A DNA stretch of 53,342 bases from Vibrio tubiashii (GCA_000775715.1 JRWQ01000023.1:1-53342), one strand, 5' to 3'; numbered from the stretch's first letter, positions 43,838 through 53,166 are shown. Notes: a model not told the origin generated them from the sequence alone. Numbers and translations: made by a program.

Positions 43838-45091
43838 TTACTCCGGAAGTACGTTTTCTAGCGCCCAAAGGCTCGACAGTTCTTCTCTCTGGCGAACTAA
43901 ATGCGCTTTATCGCCATCAACAATCACTTCTGCAGCTCGGCAGCGTGTATTGTAGTTCGACGACATAACAAAGCCATAAGCACCGGCTGAGCGCACTGCT
44001 AACAGATCATTCTCTTGCAGCACTAGCTCTCGGTCTTTGCCAAGGAAGTCACTAGTTTCGCAGATAGGCCCAACGAGATCATAGCTCATCGCCTTACCTT
44101 GACGAGGCACCACAGGTACTATGTCTTGCCACGCTTGATATAGTGCAGGACGCATAAGGTCATTCATGGCCGCATCGATAATAGCGAAGTTCTTGTGCTC
44201 AGTGTGCTTAAGGAATTCAACCTTGGTTAGTAACAGACCCGCATTAGCGGCAATCGCACGCCCAGGTTCAAAGATAAGCTTTAGGTCTTGGCGGTCATCT
44301 AAACGACCAAGTAGCGCTTTCGCGTAATCTGAAGGCTCAGGTGGTAGCTCGTCACGATAAACCACTCCTAGGCCACCACCAACGTCAAGGTGCTTAATCG
44401 TAATACCTTGAGCTTTCAAATCATCGATCAGTGCCAGCAGACGATCAGTCGCATCAATAAACGGCTCGATATCAGTTAGCTGAGAACCGATATGGCAATC
44501 AATACCCTGAACATTGAGGTTTTCTAAGCTATTAGCAAATTTATACACCTCAGGGGCGCGGTCAAACGCGATGCCAAACTTGTTATCACGCAAGCCTGTA
44601 GAAATATAAGGGTGGGTATTGGCATCAACGTCTGGATTAATACGCAGAGAAATAGGTGCAACGACGCCAAGTTCACCAGCGACTTTGTTCAAACGCTCTA
44701 GCTCTGGCTCAGACTCTACATTGAAGCACTTGATACCAAGCTCTAACGCACGTTTCATCTCCGCCTCGGTTTTGCCCACACCAGAGAACACAACCTTACT
44801 CGGCTCACCGCCAGCTGCGATTACACGCTCTAGTTCACCGCCAGATACGATATCAAAGCCGGAGCCTAAACGAGCGAGTGTATTCAGCACACCTAAGTTT
44901 GAATTCGCTTTTACTGCATAACAAACCAAATGCGGATGCTCACCTACTGACTTATCAAATGCATGCCAGTGGCGCTCAAGTGTCGCTCGTGAATAAACAT
45001 AGAGTGGCGTACCAAATTGCTGAGCCAAGCTAGTCAGTGAAACACCTTCGGCCCATAGCTGGCCATCATCCTGATAGTTGAAGTAATCCAA
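43838..45091 (-). CDS. lysA: Diaminopimelate decarboxylase LysA
   Basis: Last step of lysine synthesis, PLP-dependent. 417 residues. The PLP lysine is in CYAVKANSNLGV (about 57-68); HIGSQLTD and DVGGGLGVVY are the expected alanine-racemase-fold motifs, with EPGRAI and GPICETSDFLG in the C-terminal part. The start is TTG 45091 with GGGAA upstream. It lies 30 bp after lptM, so in this genome lysA sits inside the lptM-dapF-xerC operon, unlike E. coli where lysA is elsewhere. Confidence 0.96.
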   Translation of the reverse strand: MDYFNYQDDGQLWAEGVSLTSLAQQFGTPLYVYSRATLERHWHAFDKSVGEHPHLVCYAVKANSNLGVLNTLARLGSGFDIVSGGELERVIAAGGEPSKVVFSGVGKTEAEMKRALELGIKCFNVESEPELERLNKVAGELGVVAPISLRINPDVDANTHPYISTGLRDNKFGIAFDRAPEVYKFANSLENLNVQGIDCHIGSQLTDIEPFIDATDRLLALIDDLKAQGITIKHLDVGGGLGVVYRDELPPEPSDYAKALLGRLDDRQDLKLIFEPGRAIAANAGLLLTKVEFLKHTEHKNFAIIDAAMNDLMRPALYQAWQDIVPVVPRQGKAMSYDLVGPICETSDFLGKDRELVLQENDLLAVRSAGAYGFVMSSNYNTRCRAAEVIVDGDKAHLVRQREELSSLWALENVLPE

Positions 45092-45121
45092 AGTACTTTC
45101 CCTTATATTGAAATTTTATAC

Positions 45122-45241
45122 TTATTGCGAAGGTTGCTCTTTTTGTGGAGCATCTTCAGGCATGTATAGCGGTCCAGTTTGACCACAGCCAGCTAAACCA
45201 AGGACTGAAAAGATAAATAGCGCTAAGATTGATTTTTTCAT
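45122..45241 (-). CDS. lptM: LPS translocon maturation lipoprotein LptM
   Basis: 39 residues from ATG 45241; the longer frame crosses the divergent promoter region. Signal with lipobox LAGC (Cys about 19), then the family segment GQTGPLYMPED. LptM (formerly YifL) binds LptD and helps correct disulphide formation in the outer-membrane LPS translocon. It heads the lysA-dapF-xerC operon and diverges from cyaY, as yifL does in E. coli. Confidence 0.93.
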   Translation of the reverse strand: MKKSILALFIFSVLGLAGCGQTGPLYMPEDAPQKEQPSQ

Positions 45242-45251
45242 GAGTTCTATC

Positions 45252-45280
45252 GTGATTATTCTGTCAATGCCCCCTATAAT
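45252..45280 (+). promoter_or_regulatory. Candidate cyaY promoter
   Basis: A perfect TATAAT (45275-45280) with a weak -35 GTGATT (45252-45257), 17 bp apart, about 37 bp before the cyaY ATG. The 75-bp gap must also serve lptM on the other strand. Confidence 0.6.
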
Positions 45281-45316
45281 CGCACCACAATCAAGAAAAG
45301 CAATAGGATAGATAAG

Positions 45317-45631
45317 ATGAACGATACGGAATTTCATCAGTTAGTAGATGTGCAAATGCAAATCATTGAAGAAATGATTGATGATTCTGGTGCAGATATC
45401 GACTATGAAACCTCTGGAAACGTAATGACACTGGAGTTCGAAGACCGTAGTCAGATCATTATCAATCGCCAAGAGCCAATGAAAGAGATCTGGCTCGCAT
45501 CAAAGTCTGGCGGTTTCCACTTTGCCCTCAAAGACCAGCAATGGACGTGCTCCAAAACAGGCCTTGAGTTGATCGCTATGGTTAAGCAAGAGTGTGAAAA
45601 ACACTGCGATGAAGAGATTGAGTGGCAATAG
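45317..45631 (+). CDS. cyaY: Iron donor protein CyaY (bacterial frataxin)
   Basis: 104 residues, near E. coli CyaY (106). Acidic first helix DVQMQIIEEMIDDSGADIDY supplies the iron-binding face, followed by the frataxin sheet with INRQEPMKEIWLASKSGGFHF, read in pieces. Regulates and supplies iron to IscS-IscU cluster assembly. AGGAT lies seven bases before ATG. It is convergent with cyaA and shares a terminator with it. Confidence 0.95.
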   Translation: MNDTEFHQLVDVQMQIIEEMIDDSGADIDYETSGNVMTLEFEDRSQIIINRQEPMKEIWLASKSGGFHFALKDQQWTCSKTGLELIAMVKQECEKHCDEEIEWQ

Positions 45632-45649
45632 CTCAGATAATTTGACACA

Positions 45650-45678
45650 AAAAAGAGCATCAATTGATGCTCTTTTTC
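45650..45678. terminator. Bidirectional terminator between cyaY and cyaA
   Basis: A perfect 13-bp inverted repeat AAAAGAGCATCAA / TTGATGCTCTTTT (45651-45676). As RNA it forms a hairpin with A and U flanks on both strands, ending both convergent genes. Confidence 0.9.
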
Positions 45679-45680
45679 TA

Positions 45681-48209
45681 TCAGGCGTTTACGATTTTAC
45701 TCGGTCTTGAGTAGCTAGCGCCATCATTGCGATAAGGCACAATATATGGCTCATCATCTTCTGGGTGAACAATCTGGTAATACTGCGGCAAATTAAAGTT
45801 GATCAGTTTCGACGACAGCGGGTTCTCGTCCTGCACTGAAGTATAAAAACTATTAACACTCGCAATCATCTCATCTTTCTCACCTTGGTACTGGTGATAG
45901 ACCTCAACTCGATTCGCTTCATCAAGCACATAGATATTGAATCCTTGCTCACTGTCTTCAAAGAAGAACTGAACCAGGCCCTCACTAGCAAAGCCATCAA
46001 CCACAGCAGGCAACTGATAATCTTGCTCTTTATCAAGCATCAACAGCGGCGAGCCTTTCAGTTTGTTAGTTGAAATACTGCGGTAGAAATCAACCGAGTT
46101 TTCCAGCATCTGCACTGATACTCCACGACGCTCAAAGAACAAGCCGTAAGTCTGTTGACCAATACGCAGAGCTTTAAAGCGGCGACGCTTCTCTTGCTCA
46201 ATCGGCTTCAACCTCAGATCAATACATTCCGCAAGCAGTTGGTAAACCATGTTACGCATTACGCCGCGTAAATTCTTGCTGTAACAGAACACATCCACTG
46301 ATTCAGGTGGAATCGCATCTTGGTGCATTTTTCCAAGCACGGTTTTCAACGCATCGAGCATCGCTGTCTCGCCTTTGAAATGCAATGTACGCACTTCATG
46401 CCAAGAGTTGCGGTAAACAAGATCGACACTGCCCACTAAGCAGGTCTGCTTAGCACCAAAACTAAAGATATCCGTTGTTTTCGGATCTAACTTCAACGAA
46501 CGACCGCTCAACTCTGAGGTAGGGTCGTTCTCGAAGTTTATGAACATGGCTAGCTGGCTTATCTCACACGGGCTGGCCAACGCTTGCATGGTAGGTCGAC
46601 GTTTGCGCAGAGAGAAGGTATTACGTAAATCACTCACCATCTGATAGAACTTATCAATATCAAGGTGAGCATCGCGAATAACAGAGTGCAGGCGCGTCGA
46701 TTCTGTAATTAAACCATTGAAGAATGACCAAGCAACAAGCTTACTTAAATACTCATTGTGCTCTAACGGTGCCTGGCCAAGAATTTTATGCGGATTTAGA
46801 GGCTGCTTGTACAGATACCAACCTGGCTGATTGGTTCGCCCTGGTCGCACTTCAATAAAGGTTAAGTCTGATTCATGCAGGTCAGGAGAAATCTGCGGGT
46901 TAAGCAGGGTTACTTTACTCGGAAGAACTTCAAATGCCGCGTAGAGTTTGCGCGCAAGAATACTAATATCTTGAGGGCTAATTGCCGACGTAATATCGTT
47001 ACGGCGAGCAAATTGAATTAAATTGCGGTAACTCAGCATCAATGCATCGAGCAGCGAATGGTGCACGATTTTAACTTGTTCCACCTTCCAGTTTCGGCGG
47101 TCATCTAGTTCAGCAATAACAGAGATGTCCCAGTTCCACTTCTGCACCATGTCACCTAGCGCTTCACGTCGCCAAGGTACTGAGCCAACACTCGGGTCAC
47201 GAGATAGCTTCTCATGGGTTTTGAGATAGAAGCAGCGACGGACCAGAGCCAAACGAGTTTCATCACCGATACGCTCTAAGTAACGTGTTACCTTCTCTAA
47301 CATCAGGTAGTAGGCGTCCATCCCGTACAAATCGGGTTCATGGGCAAAGAATCGGCGCTTGGTATCCAGGCTAAGAAGCTGAGTATTCGGGTATTCCCAT
47401 GAATAAGCTTCTAAAAGAATCGCTTTTAAAACAGATTTGTATGGCGAGTCGATACTTTTGTATAGCTGCCACAGGTTTGAACCAAAGTACTCTTCTGCAG
47501 GAATGCGGTTGAGCTGACCAAAATCGATCCATTGTGAACAATCGATATAACCTTTACTGCAGAGGTCTTTTACGTATTCGTCGTAACACTCTTCCATCTC
47601 AGGTGGAACGATTTGCCACAACAAACGTTGACCAGCAAGTCTCACTGCACTGCGATAAAACTCATCAAGCAATAACAAGTGTTGCGAAGAGCCACAGTTG
47701 TCGCCCGTCATCTCTTCCGAGTGATTTGAGCGAAAACGCTCTTCGTCCATTAAGAAGAAGTTAGCTTCTACACCTTGAGTTTGAGCCCAATCAGTGATCA
47801 ACAAGCACTTATTCGTCAATGCATTACGTTCATCACAGCTCATTGCAGGCGAAACGCACACCCAAATATCAAGATCACTAGACGTGCTTTGACCAATAGA
47901 GGAAGTACTACCCATAGTGTATAAGCCCAGAATCGCTGGCTTATCACTGGTAGCAAGAGGCTGACCAATTGTGAGCTGAGTATCTTCAACGAACTGCTGC
48001 TGAATTTCATTCAATGCAAAATCACAAACGCCATAAGGCACCTGTGCATCATAATAGCCAGGAATGACAGGGTGATTGAAATGAAGAAGTGTCGGTATCA
48101 GATGGAACACACGCTGACTAGACAAATCCATAAGAGCCAGCGCACGTTCAATACGTTGCTGGTTAAGGTTATCAAGTCTCTTAATTAGCGTCTTGGTGTA
48201 AGCCTGCAA
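45681..48209 (-). CDS. cyaA: Class I adenylate cyclase CyaA
   Basis: Makes cAMP for CRP control. 842 residues (E. coli 848). The N-terminal catalytic half carries GSTSSIGQSTSSDLDIWVCV (about 105-124), the nucleotidyltransferase GS-x-DxD motif. The C-terminal half is regulatory, expected to respond to phosphorylated EIIA-Glc. The start codon is TTG, as in E. coli where the rare start limits synthesis; AGGAA lies six bases upstream. It diverges from hemC. Confidence 0.97.
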   Translation of the reverse strand: MQAYTKTLIKRLDNLNQQRIERALALMDLSSQRVFHLIPTLLHFNHPVIPGYYDAQVPYGVCDFALNEIQQQFVEDTQLTIGQPLATSDKPAILGLYTMGSTSSIGQSTSSDLDIWVCVSPAMSCDERNALTNKCLLITDWAQTQGVEANFFLMDEERFRSNHSEEMTGDNCGSSQHLLLLDEFYRSAVRLAGQRLLWQIVPPEMEECYDEYVKDLCSKGYIDCSQWIDFGQLNRIPAEEYFGSNLWQLYKSIDSPYKSVLKAILLEAYSWEYPNTQLLSLDTKRRFFAHEPDLYGMDAYYLMLEKVTRYLERIGDETRLALVRRCFYLKTHEKLSRDPSVGSVPWRREALGDMVQKWNWDISVIAELDDRRNWKVEQVKIVHHSLLDALMLSYRNLIQFARRNDITSAISPQDISILARKLYAAFEVLPSKVTLLNPQISPDLHESDLTFIEVRPGRTNQPGWYLYKQPLNPHKILGQAPLEHNEYLSKLVAWSFFNGLITESTRLHSVIRDAHLDIDKFYQMVSDLRNTFSLRKRRPTMQALASPCEISQLAMFINFENDPTSELSGRSLKLDPKTTDIFSFGAKQTCLVGSVDLVYRNSWHEVRTLHFKGETAMLDALKTVLGKMHQDAIPPESVDVFCYSKNLRGVMRNMVYQLLAECIDLRLKPIEQEKRRRFKALRIGQQTYGLFFERRGVSVQMLENSVDFYRSISTNKLKGSPLLMLDKEQDYQLPAVVDGFASEGLVQFFFEDSEQGFNIYVLDEANRVEVYHQYQGEKDEMIASVNSFYTSVQDENPLSSKLINFNLPQYYQIVHPEDDEPYIVPYRNDGASYSRPSKIVNA

Positions 48210-48544
48210 GAGGGTTTCCTTGGTTCATTTCCTAGCTAGCGCTTTGACTATTAATTGTTCTAAAGCACCAACAAAACGTGATCAATCTATCACTTTTCTT
48301 TGGATTGGTAAAGAAATGTACGATCGAATCGACACAATTTTGTCCATCTGATGTTGCCGCTCTTAGTGTGGTACGGAACGACTATTAATAATAATAGCCT
48401 ATTTTACAAACGAGACACCAATCACACTCTTTTAATGATTTTGTGCTAGCAAACGCCAAAGCTTCATCAAGAGCAATAAGCAATAATACTTTTGCAATCG
48501 ACAATGGTAGGATTAGGTCATATTTTGGTTATCTATAGAACACT
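48210..48544. other. Divergent intergenic region cyaA-hemC
   Basis: 335 bp. GTGATCAATCTATCAC (48278-48293) is a clear dyad resembling a CRP site but with 8 rather than 6 central bases; it overlaps a TTGATC that could be the cyaA -35. No convincing hemC promoter was found; the last 90 bp are A/T-rich. No gene is seen. Confidence 0.5.
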
Positions 48545-49483
48545 ATGACTCAAACTACTCCAATTCGAATCGCTACTCGTAAAAGCCCTCTCGCCCTTTG
48601 GCAAGCTCACTATGTAAAAGATGCATTAATGGCTGCACATCCAGGTTTGGAAGTCGAGCTAGTGACCATGGTAACCAAAGGCGATGTCATTCTAGATACT
48701 CCTCTTGCAAAAGTTGGCGGAAAAGGCCTGTTCGTCAAAGAGCTGGAAATCGCTATGTTGGAAGGGCGTGCTGACCTCGCCGTTCACTCAATGAAAGATG
48801 TGCCGGTCGATTTTCCTCAAGGCCTTGGCTTAGTCACTATCTGTGAACGTGAAGATCCACGCGATGCCTTTGTGTCGAATACCTACAACAGCATTGATGA
48901 GCTTCCACACGGCGCAGTCGTAGGCACATGTAGCTTACGTCGCCAATGTCAGTTAAAAGAGTATCGACCAGATCTCGAGATCAAAGAACTACGCGGCAAC
49001 GTTGGCACACGCTTAGGTAAACTGGATGCGGGCGAATACGATGCAATTATTCTCGCCGCAGCGGGTTTAAAGCGCTTAGAGTTAGAAGAACGCATTAAGA
49101 GCTTTATCGAGCCAGAGCAATCACTACCCGCTGTAGGACAAGGTGCAGTCGGCATTGAATGTCGCCTTGATGATGAACGCCTAATCAAACTATTAGAACC
49201 GCTAAACCACCAAGAGACTGCCGATCGTGTATTGTGCGAACGTGCTATGAACCTAACCCTAGAAGGTGGCTGTCAGGTGCCTATCGGCAGTTACTCTCTG
49301 CTCGATGGCGACAACATTTGGCTACGCGCTCTAGTTGGTGAACCTGATGGCTCTAAAATTGTTCGTGGCGAAATTCGTGGTACACGCGACCAAGCAGAGG
49401 CACTTGGTGTACAGCTGGCAAATCAGCTGCTCGATGATGGAGCGAAAGAGATCTTAACCAAGCTATACGCTGAGCACGAGTAA
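48545..49483 (+). CDS. hemC: Hydroxymethylbilane synthase HemC
   Basis: Condenses four porphobilinogens for haem, sirohaem and B12. 312 residues (E. coli 313). The dipyrromethane cofactor cysteine is in LEGGCQVPIGSY (about 238-249). RIATRKSPLALWQA and VHSMKDVPVDFP, with the catalytic aspartate, are conserved. First gene of hemCDXY. Confidence 0.98.
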   Translation: MTQTTPIRIATRKSPLALWQAHYVKDALMAAHPGLEVELVTMVTKGDVILDTPLAKVGGKGLFVKELEIAMLEGRADLAVHSMKDVPVDFPQGLGLVTICEREDPRDAFVSNTYNSIDELPHGAVVGTCSLRRQCQLKEYRPDLEIKELRGNVGTRLGKLDAGEYDAIILAAAGLKRLELEERIKSFIEPEQSLPAVGQGAVGIECRLDDERLIKLLEPLNHQETADRVLCERAMNLTLEGGCQVPIGSYSLLDGDNIWLRALVGEPDGSKIVRGEIRGTRDQAEALGVQLANQLLDDGAKEILTKLYAEHE

Positions 49484-49489
49484 ACCTAT

Positions 49490-50233
49490 ATGGCAGTACT
49501 GGTCACTCGGCCGGGACAACAAGGCCGCGCGCTATGTAAACTGTTATCAGAGGTTGGTATAGCAAGCCACCACCAACCTCTGATCGATATCCAGCCTGGA
49601 GAGCAACTCAAAGGGCTGGAGAGTGACCTTTTCAACGTCGACATTATCATCGCTGTCAGCCAACATGCGGCACTCGCTACTGACACTTACCTAAGACAAT
49701 TTTCCCAAACCTGGCCTATCAGACCTACTTACATTGCCGTTGGTCAAAAAACTGCACACGTTTTAAGCAATGCGACACAACAAAAAGTACACTATCCCGA
49801 GATAAGTGACAGTGAGCATTTACTGCAACATGACGAACTCCAGGCTGTAGCACGCAAACGAATTCTTATCTTGAGAGGCAATGGTGGTAGAGAACTGATC
49901 TTTGACACTTTGACGACAAGAGGGGCTATTGTTGAGTATCGCGAAGTATACAAACGAGAAAACCTAGCTTTCCGCTCAGATTTACTCGTTCCTATCTGGC
50001 AGAATGATCAGATAAAGCAACTAGTCATCACCAGTTCAGGTCAACTCAGCTATTTTATTTCACAGTTGAGTGCGCCACAGAAGAACTGGTTGTTTACGCT
50101 CCACCTCTATGTTCCAAGTGAGCGAATCGCACAACAAGCACGAGAAGTCGGTTTTCAAGTTGTTACCAATACCTTCAGTGCCTCGAATAAAGTATTACTG
50201 GCTGCTCTCCGGCCAAGTGAAACAGGACAATAA
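49490..50233 (+). CDS. hemD: Uroporphyrinogen-III synthase HemD
   Basis: Cyclises and inverts ring D of hydroxymethylbilane. 247 residues (E. coli 246). Opens VLVTRPGQQGRALCKLL, and has VGQKTAHVL and ILRGNGGRELI (about 125-135), which are the conserved spots of an otherwise variable family. It begins 6 bp after hemC and ends 3 bp before hemX, so the operon is tightly coupled. Confidence 0.95.
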   Translation: MAVLVTRPGQQGRALCKLLSEVGIASHHQPLIDIQPGEQLKGLESDLFNVDIIIAVSQHAALATDTYLRQFSQTWPIRPTYIAVGQKTAHVLSNATQQKVHYPEISDSEHLLQHDELQAVARKRILILRGNGGRELIFDTLTTRGAIVEYREVYKRENLAFRSDLLVPIWQNDQIKQLVITSSGQLSYFISQLSAPQKNWLFTLHLYVPSERIAQQAREVGFQVVTNTFSASNKVLLAALRPSETGQ

Positions 50234-50236
50234 GTA

Positions 50237-51436
50237 ATGACCAGCAAAAATAACAACGATAAAAACACCTCTGAACAAGAAAAAAAACAACCAGAGCAAG
50301 TGGCCAAAACAACGCCCGAAACTAAAGATACTGCTGAGGCGGCATCAAAGGTATCAGTGGAAGAGAAAAAGCCAGCGACACCTCCTAAGCAAGAAATAAA
50401 AGAAAAGCAAAGTAATCGCGGCGCTAAGCTTGGCACCATTGCGATTATTATCTCTTTGCTGGTTGGAGGCGGTCTCACCTTCCACATGCAGCAAAAGAAT
50501 GCCCAATACCAAGCTCAAATTGATGCTCTGCAAGCTCAGCTTAAGCAGACCCAAAATAACGTTCAATCTGAGCTTGAATCGACTAAGCAACAAGCCATTT
50601 CAAAAGCTACAGAAATTACTCATCGCGCAGAGACAGTACTTGAGCAACAGCAAAAAAGTATCGAAAGTCTTCAAGTCGCCGTGTCGGAAGTACAAGGCCG
50701 CCGACCAAATGACTGGCTACTCGCAGAAGCGGACTACCTCGTTAAGCTAGCGGGCAGAAAGCTCTTCTTAGAACACGATGCGGTGAGTGCAACCCAGTTA
50801 ATGGAGAGTGCCGATCAGCGTATCGCAGCCCTTAATGATCCAAGCTTAGTGCCTTTGCGTAAGTCGATGGCCAACGACATTACTAAGCTCAAATCAGTAC
50901 CACTGGTCGATCGTGAAGGGCTGGTACTCCGCATCACGGCTCTACAGCAACAAGTGGATAAGCTCCCACTGGCAAATGCGCTCCTTCCTGAAGCGCAAAA
51001 AGTCGAAAAACAAATTGTCTCTGAAGATGTCAATGACTGGCAAAACAACTTAATGACCTCTTTGAAAGATTTTTCAGAGAACTTCATTACCTTTAGAACT
51101 CGTGACGGAAATGTGATTCCACTGCTTTCTCCACAGCAACATTTCTACTTGAAGGAGAACATTAAAGCTAAACTGGAAACAGCGATCAAAGCGGTCTATG
51201 TTGAGCAGCAAGATATCTACAGCACTGCACTGAAAACCGCAGATCAATGGTCAACGAGCTTCTTAAACCAAGATTCTAATGAGGTTAAAGAATTTAACAG
51301 CGCGCTTGAACTGCTGGCGAAACAAACGGTGCAAGTAGATTACCCGGTCAAACTAGAAACTCAGCAGCAACTGTCAGACGTTATTCGTGAACGCCTGCGC
51401 CGTGAAGTGACGACTTTAGTAACGGAGGAAAAATAA
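50237..51436 (+). CDS. hemX: HemX inner-membrane protein
   Basis: 399 residues. A Lys/Glu/Thr-rich cytoplasmic N-terminus (1-60) precedes one membrane helix (about 63-82, GTIAIIISLLVGGGLTF), then a long periplasmic coiled coil (about 85-155) and a helical domain with VQGRRPNDWLLAEADYLVKL. Long annotated as uroporphyrinogen methyltransferase, but no SAM motif is seen; it is better regarded as a HemY partner of unknown activity. It overlaps hemY by one base. Confidence 0.93.
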   Translation: MTSKNNNDKNTSEQEKKQPEQVAKTTPETKDTAEAASKVSVEEKKPATPPKQEIKEKQSNRGAKLGTIAIIISLLVGGGLTFHMQQKNAQYQAQIDALQAQLKQTQNNVQSELESTKQQAISKATEITHRAETVLEQQQKSIESLQVAVSEVQGRRPNDWLLAEADYLVKLAGRKLFLEHDAVSATQLMESADQRIAALNDPSLVPLRKSMANDITKLKSVPLVDREGLVLRITALQQQVDKLPLANALLPEAQKVEKQIVSEDVNDWQNNLMTSLKDFSENFITFRTRDGNVIPLLSPQQHFYLKENIKAKLETAIKAVYVEQQDIYSTALKTADQWSTSFLNQDSNEVKEFNSALELLAKQTVQVDYPVKLETQQQLSDVIRERLRREVTTLVTEEK

Positions 51437-52623
51437 TGTTTCGTGTTATCTTCCTCTTTATCGTACTTGGTTTAGGCCTATTTGCTGGCACCCAGTACGC
51501 TGGACAACAAGGTTATGTGCTCATCTCTGTCGCAAGCAAGACGATTGAAATGAGCGTCACCACTCTCGTTATCTTTGTTATCGCTACCTTAGCAGCGTTA
51601 TTCGGCTTAGAATTTCTGGTCAAGAAAGCGCTCAACGCAAGTTCAGCGACGTGGAACTGGTTTAGCGTAAGAAAGATGCGCCGCTCTCGTCGTTACACCA
51701 ATGAGGGGATCATCAAGCTTCTTGAAGGTGACTTTAAGCTGGCAGAAAAGAAAGTGACTCGCTGGGCCAATCACCATGACATGCCTCTACTGTGTTACTT
51801 AGTTGCTTCAGAGGCAGCTCAAGGAATGGGCAATACTCAGCAACGCGATCGATACCTAGAACTCGCGTCACAACAAGACAACTCTCAACTGGCAGTTGAA
51901 CTGACACGCGCCAAGCAGCAGATCCGTGATGCTAACTACAATGACGCATTTGACACCCTATCGACGTTAAAGGCGAGCTACCCAAACAATGCCATCGTCT
52001 TAAACTTGTTGAAGCAGGTGTATATTGAACTTAAGCTTTGGCAACCGCTAATCGACCTAATGCCTAAATTAGTTAAAAATAAGATAGTTACGAAAGATGA
52101 GGTAGAGCCACTGACTCAGAGAGCGCAATGTGGCCTAATGGCTGACGTCGCAGAGCAGAAAGGCAGTGAAGGTTTGCTGGCTCATTGGAATGCTCTACCG
52201 CGTAAAGCGAAAGTCGATATCCATCTGGTGGAGTGTTTCGCTAAACAGTTGATGTCGCGCCAAGCCGATAATGAAGCGTTCACCTTGATCAAAGAGACGC
52301 TGAAGAAACATCCAAACTCCGACCTTTATGCGTTACTTCCTGAGCTGAGACTCGCGGATACACATCCTGTAGTCACTTTCCTCGAAAGTACACTACGTAA
52401 AGATGCAAATAATGCAGAAGCACACAGTGCCATCGCTCAGTTCCATCTACGTGACGAAAAATGGGCCGATGCTCAGCAACATTTAGAGAAAGCACTCTCC
52501 GTACGCTCTAATGTTTCTGACTATGGATATCTCTCTGATGCGCTAGAGAAGCAGAACTTAACCAAAGCTGCACATGAGGTATCTAAGAAGGCGCTAACTC
52601 TTATTAAAGACCCAGCAGCATAG
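51436..52623 (+). CDS. hemY: HemY TPR-containing membrane protein
   Basis: 395 residues. Two N-terminal membrane helices (about 2-20 and 38-60) and a cytoplasmic-membrane HemY domain (about 28-130, with SRRYTNEGIIKLLEGDFKLAEK) lead into TPR repeats (about 150-390). It is not the haem oxidase HemY of Gram-positive bacteria. A role in coordinating haem synthesis is suggested by the operon alone. TAATG overlap with hemX; a strong terminator follows. Confidence 0.94.
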   Translation: MFRVIFLFIVLGLGLFAGTQYAGQQGYVLISVASKTIEMSVTTLVIFVIATLAALFGLEFLVKKALNASSATWNWFSVRKMRRSRRYTNEGIIKLLEGDFKLAEKKVTRWANHHDMPLLCYLVASEAAQGMGNTQQRDRYLELASQQDNSQLAVELTRAKQQIRDANYNDAFDTLSTLKASYPNNAIVLNLLKQVYIELKLWQPLIDLMPKLVKNKIVTKDEVEPLTQRAQCGLMADVAEQKGSEGLLAHWNALPRKAKVDIHLVECFAKQLMSRQADNEAFTLIKETLKKHPNSDLYALLPELRLADTHPVVTFLESTLRKDANNAEAHSAIAQFHLRDEKWADAQQHLEKALSVRSNVSDYGYLSDALEKQNLTKAAHEVSKKALTLIKDPAA

Positions 52624-52642
52624 AAACTCATGTAGATACACC

Positions 52643-52674
52643 AAGGCCACTCTTTCGAGTGGCCTTTTTTTTGT
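52643..52674 (+). terminator. Terminator of hemCDXY
   Basis: AAGGCCACTC / GAGTGGCCTT (52643-52652 and 52657-52666), loop TTTC, then a run of eight Ts. It lies 20 bp after the hemY stop. Confidence 0.93.
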
Positions 52675-52743
52675 TTGGGATACGGGAACGGACTTCGTCC
52701 TACGGAGAGCTGGAAAAGGTTAGAAACTCTCCTTTCTATTTCT

Positions 52744-52846
52744 GTCATCCTCAAGATCGAGGGACGAGTGAGTTGGGGATCTCTATGAGCGAGTAGAATA
52801 CTCCAAGAGATTCCCTACTCACTCCTACGTCGTTCCATGGAATGAC
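52744..52846. repeat. Long imperfect inverted repeat of a dispersed intergenic element
   Basis: The left arm (52744-52784) and right arm (52806-52846) are related in inverted orientation, with ACTCACTC and GAGTGAGT cores and GTCAT / ATGAC ends, and a 21-base centre. RNA from either strand could fold into a long hairpin. A third copy lies at 53063-53102. Such short dyads recur between genes in Vibrio and resemble a nonautonomous mobile element; no transposase is near. Confidence 0.7.
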
Positions 52847-53062
52847 TGTTCATCGTCGAAGGTATTTATTGAGCCAACGTAAAACCAAATGCCATTTATC
52901 AAAGGCGATAGCGGTGACGTTTCTTAAGCAAAATCCATCTCTTAACTGTTCATACTGCGTTTCGCGCTGGTGTACGCTGCTAAATAGACAGATATTTTGC
53001 GTAGAAACGTTATCGCTTGCTCTTCGACTAGACTAAACGCAGTGGCTCCGTATCACCTCGAA

Positions 53063-53102
53063 TAGATTCCCTACTCACTCCTTCGTCGTTCTATGGAATG
53101 AC
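53063..53102. repeat. Third copy of the intergenic repeat arm
   Basis: ATAGATTCCCTACTCACTCC and the following bases match the right arm at 52806-52846 almost throughout, in the same orientation (TTCGTCGTTCTATGGAATGAC against TACGTCGTTCCATGGAATGAC, read in parts). It may be half of a damaged element. The 217 bp between the copies hold no gene. Confidence 0.75.
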
Positions 53103-53133
53103 CAACTCCAAAGCGTAGTGCTCTCCTTAAACG

Positions 53134-53166
53134 CAAGAAGCCCGTTGCGTCAGCAACGGGCTTCTA
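53134..53166. terminator. Distal terminator of the right rrn/tRNA-Asp transcript
   Basis: A 13-bp perfect stem AGAAGCCCGTTGC / GCAACGGGCTTCT (53136-53148 and 53153-53165) with loop GTCA. It follows the first hairpin on the minus strand, giving two tandem stops for a strongly transcribed operon. T runs are modest. Confidence 0.75.

Noticed and set aside
52842..53036. 64-codon plus-strand frame downstream of hemY
   Set aside because: Begins inside the dispersed repeat, no ribosome-binding site, and residue composition unlike a real protein.
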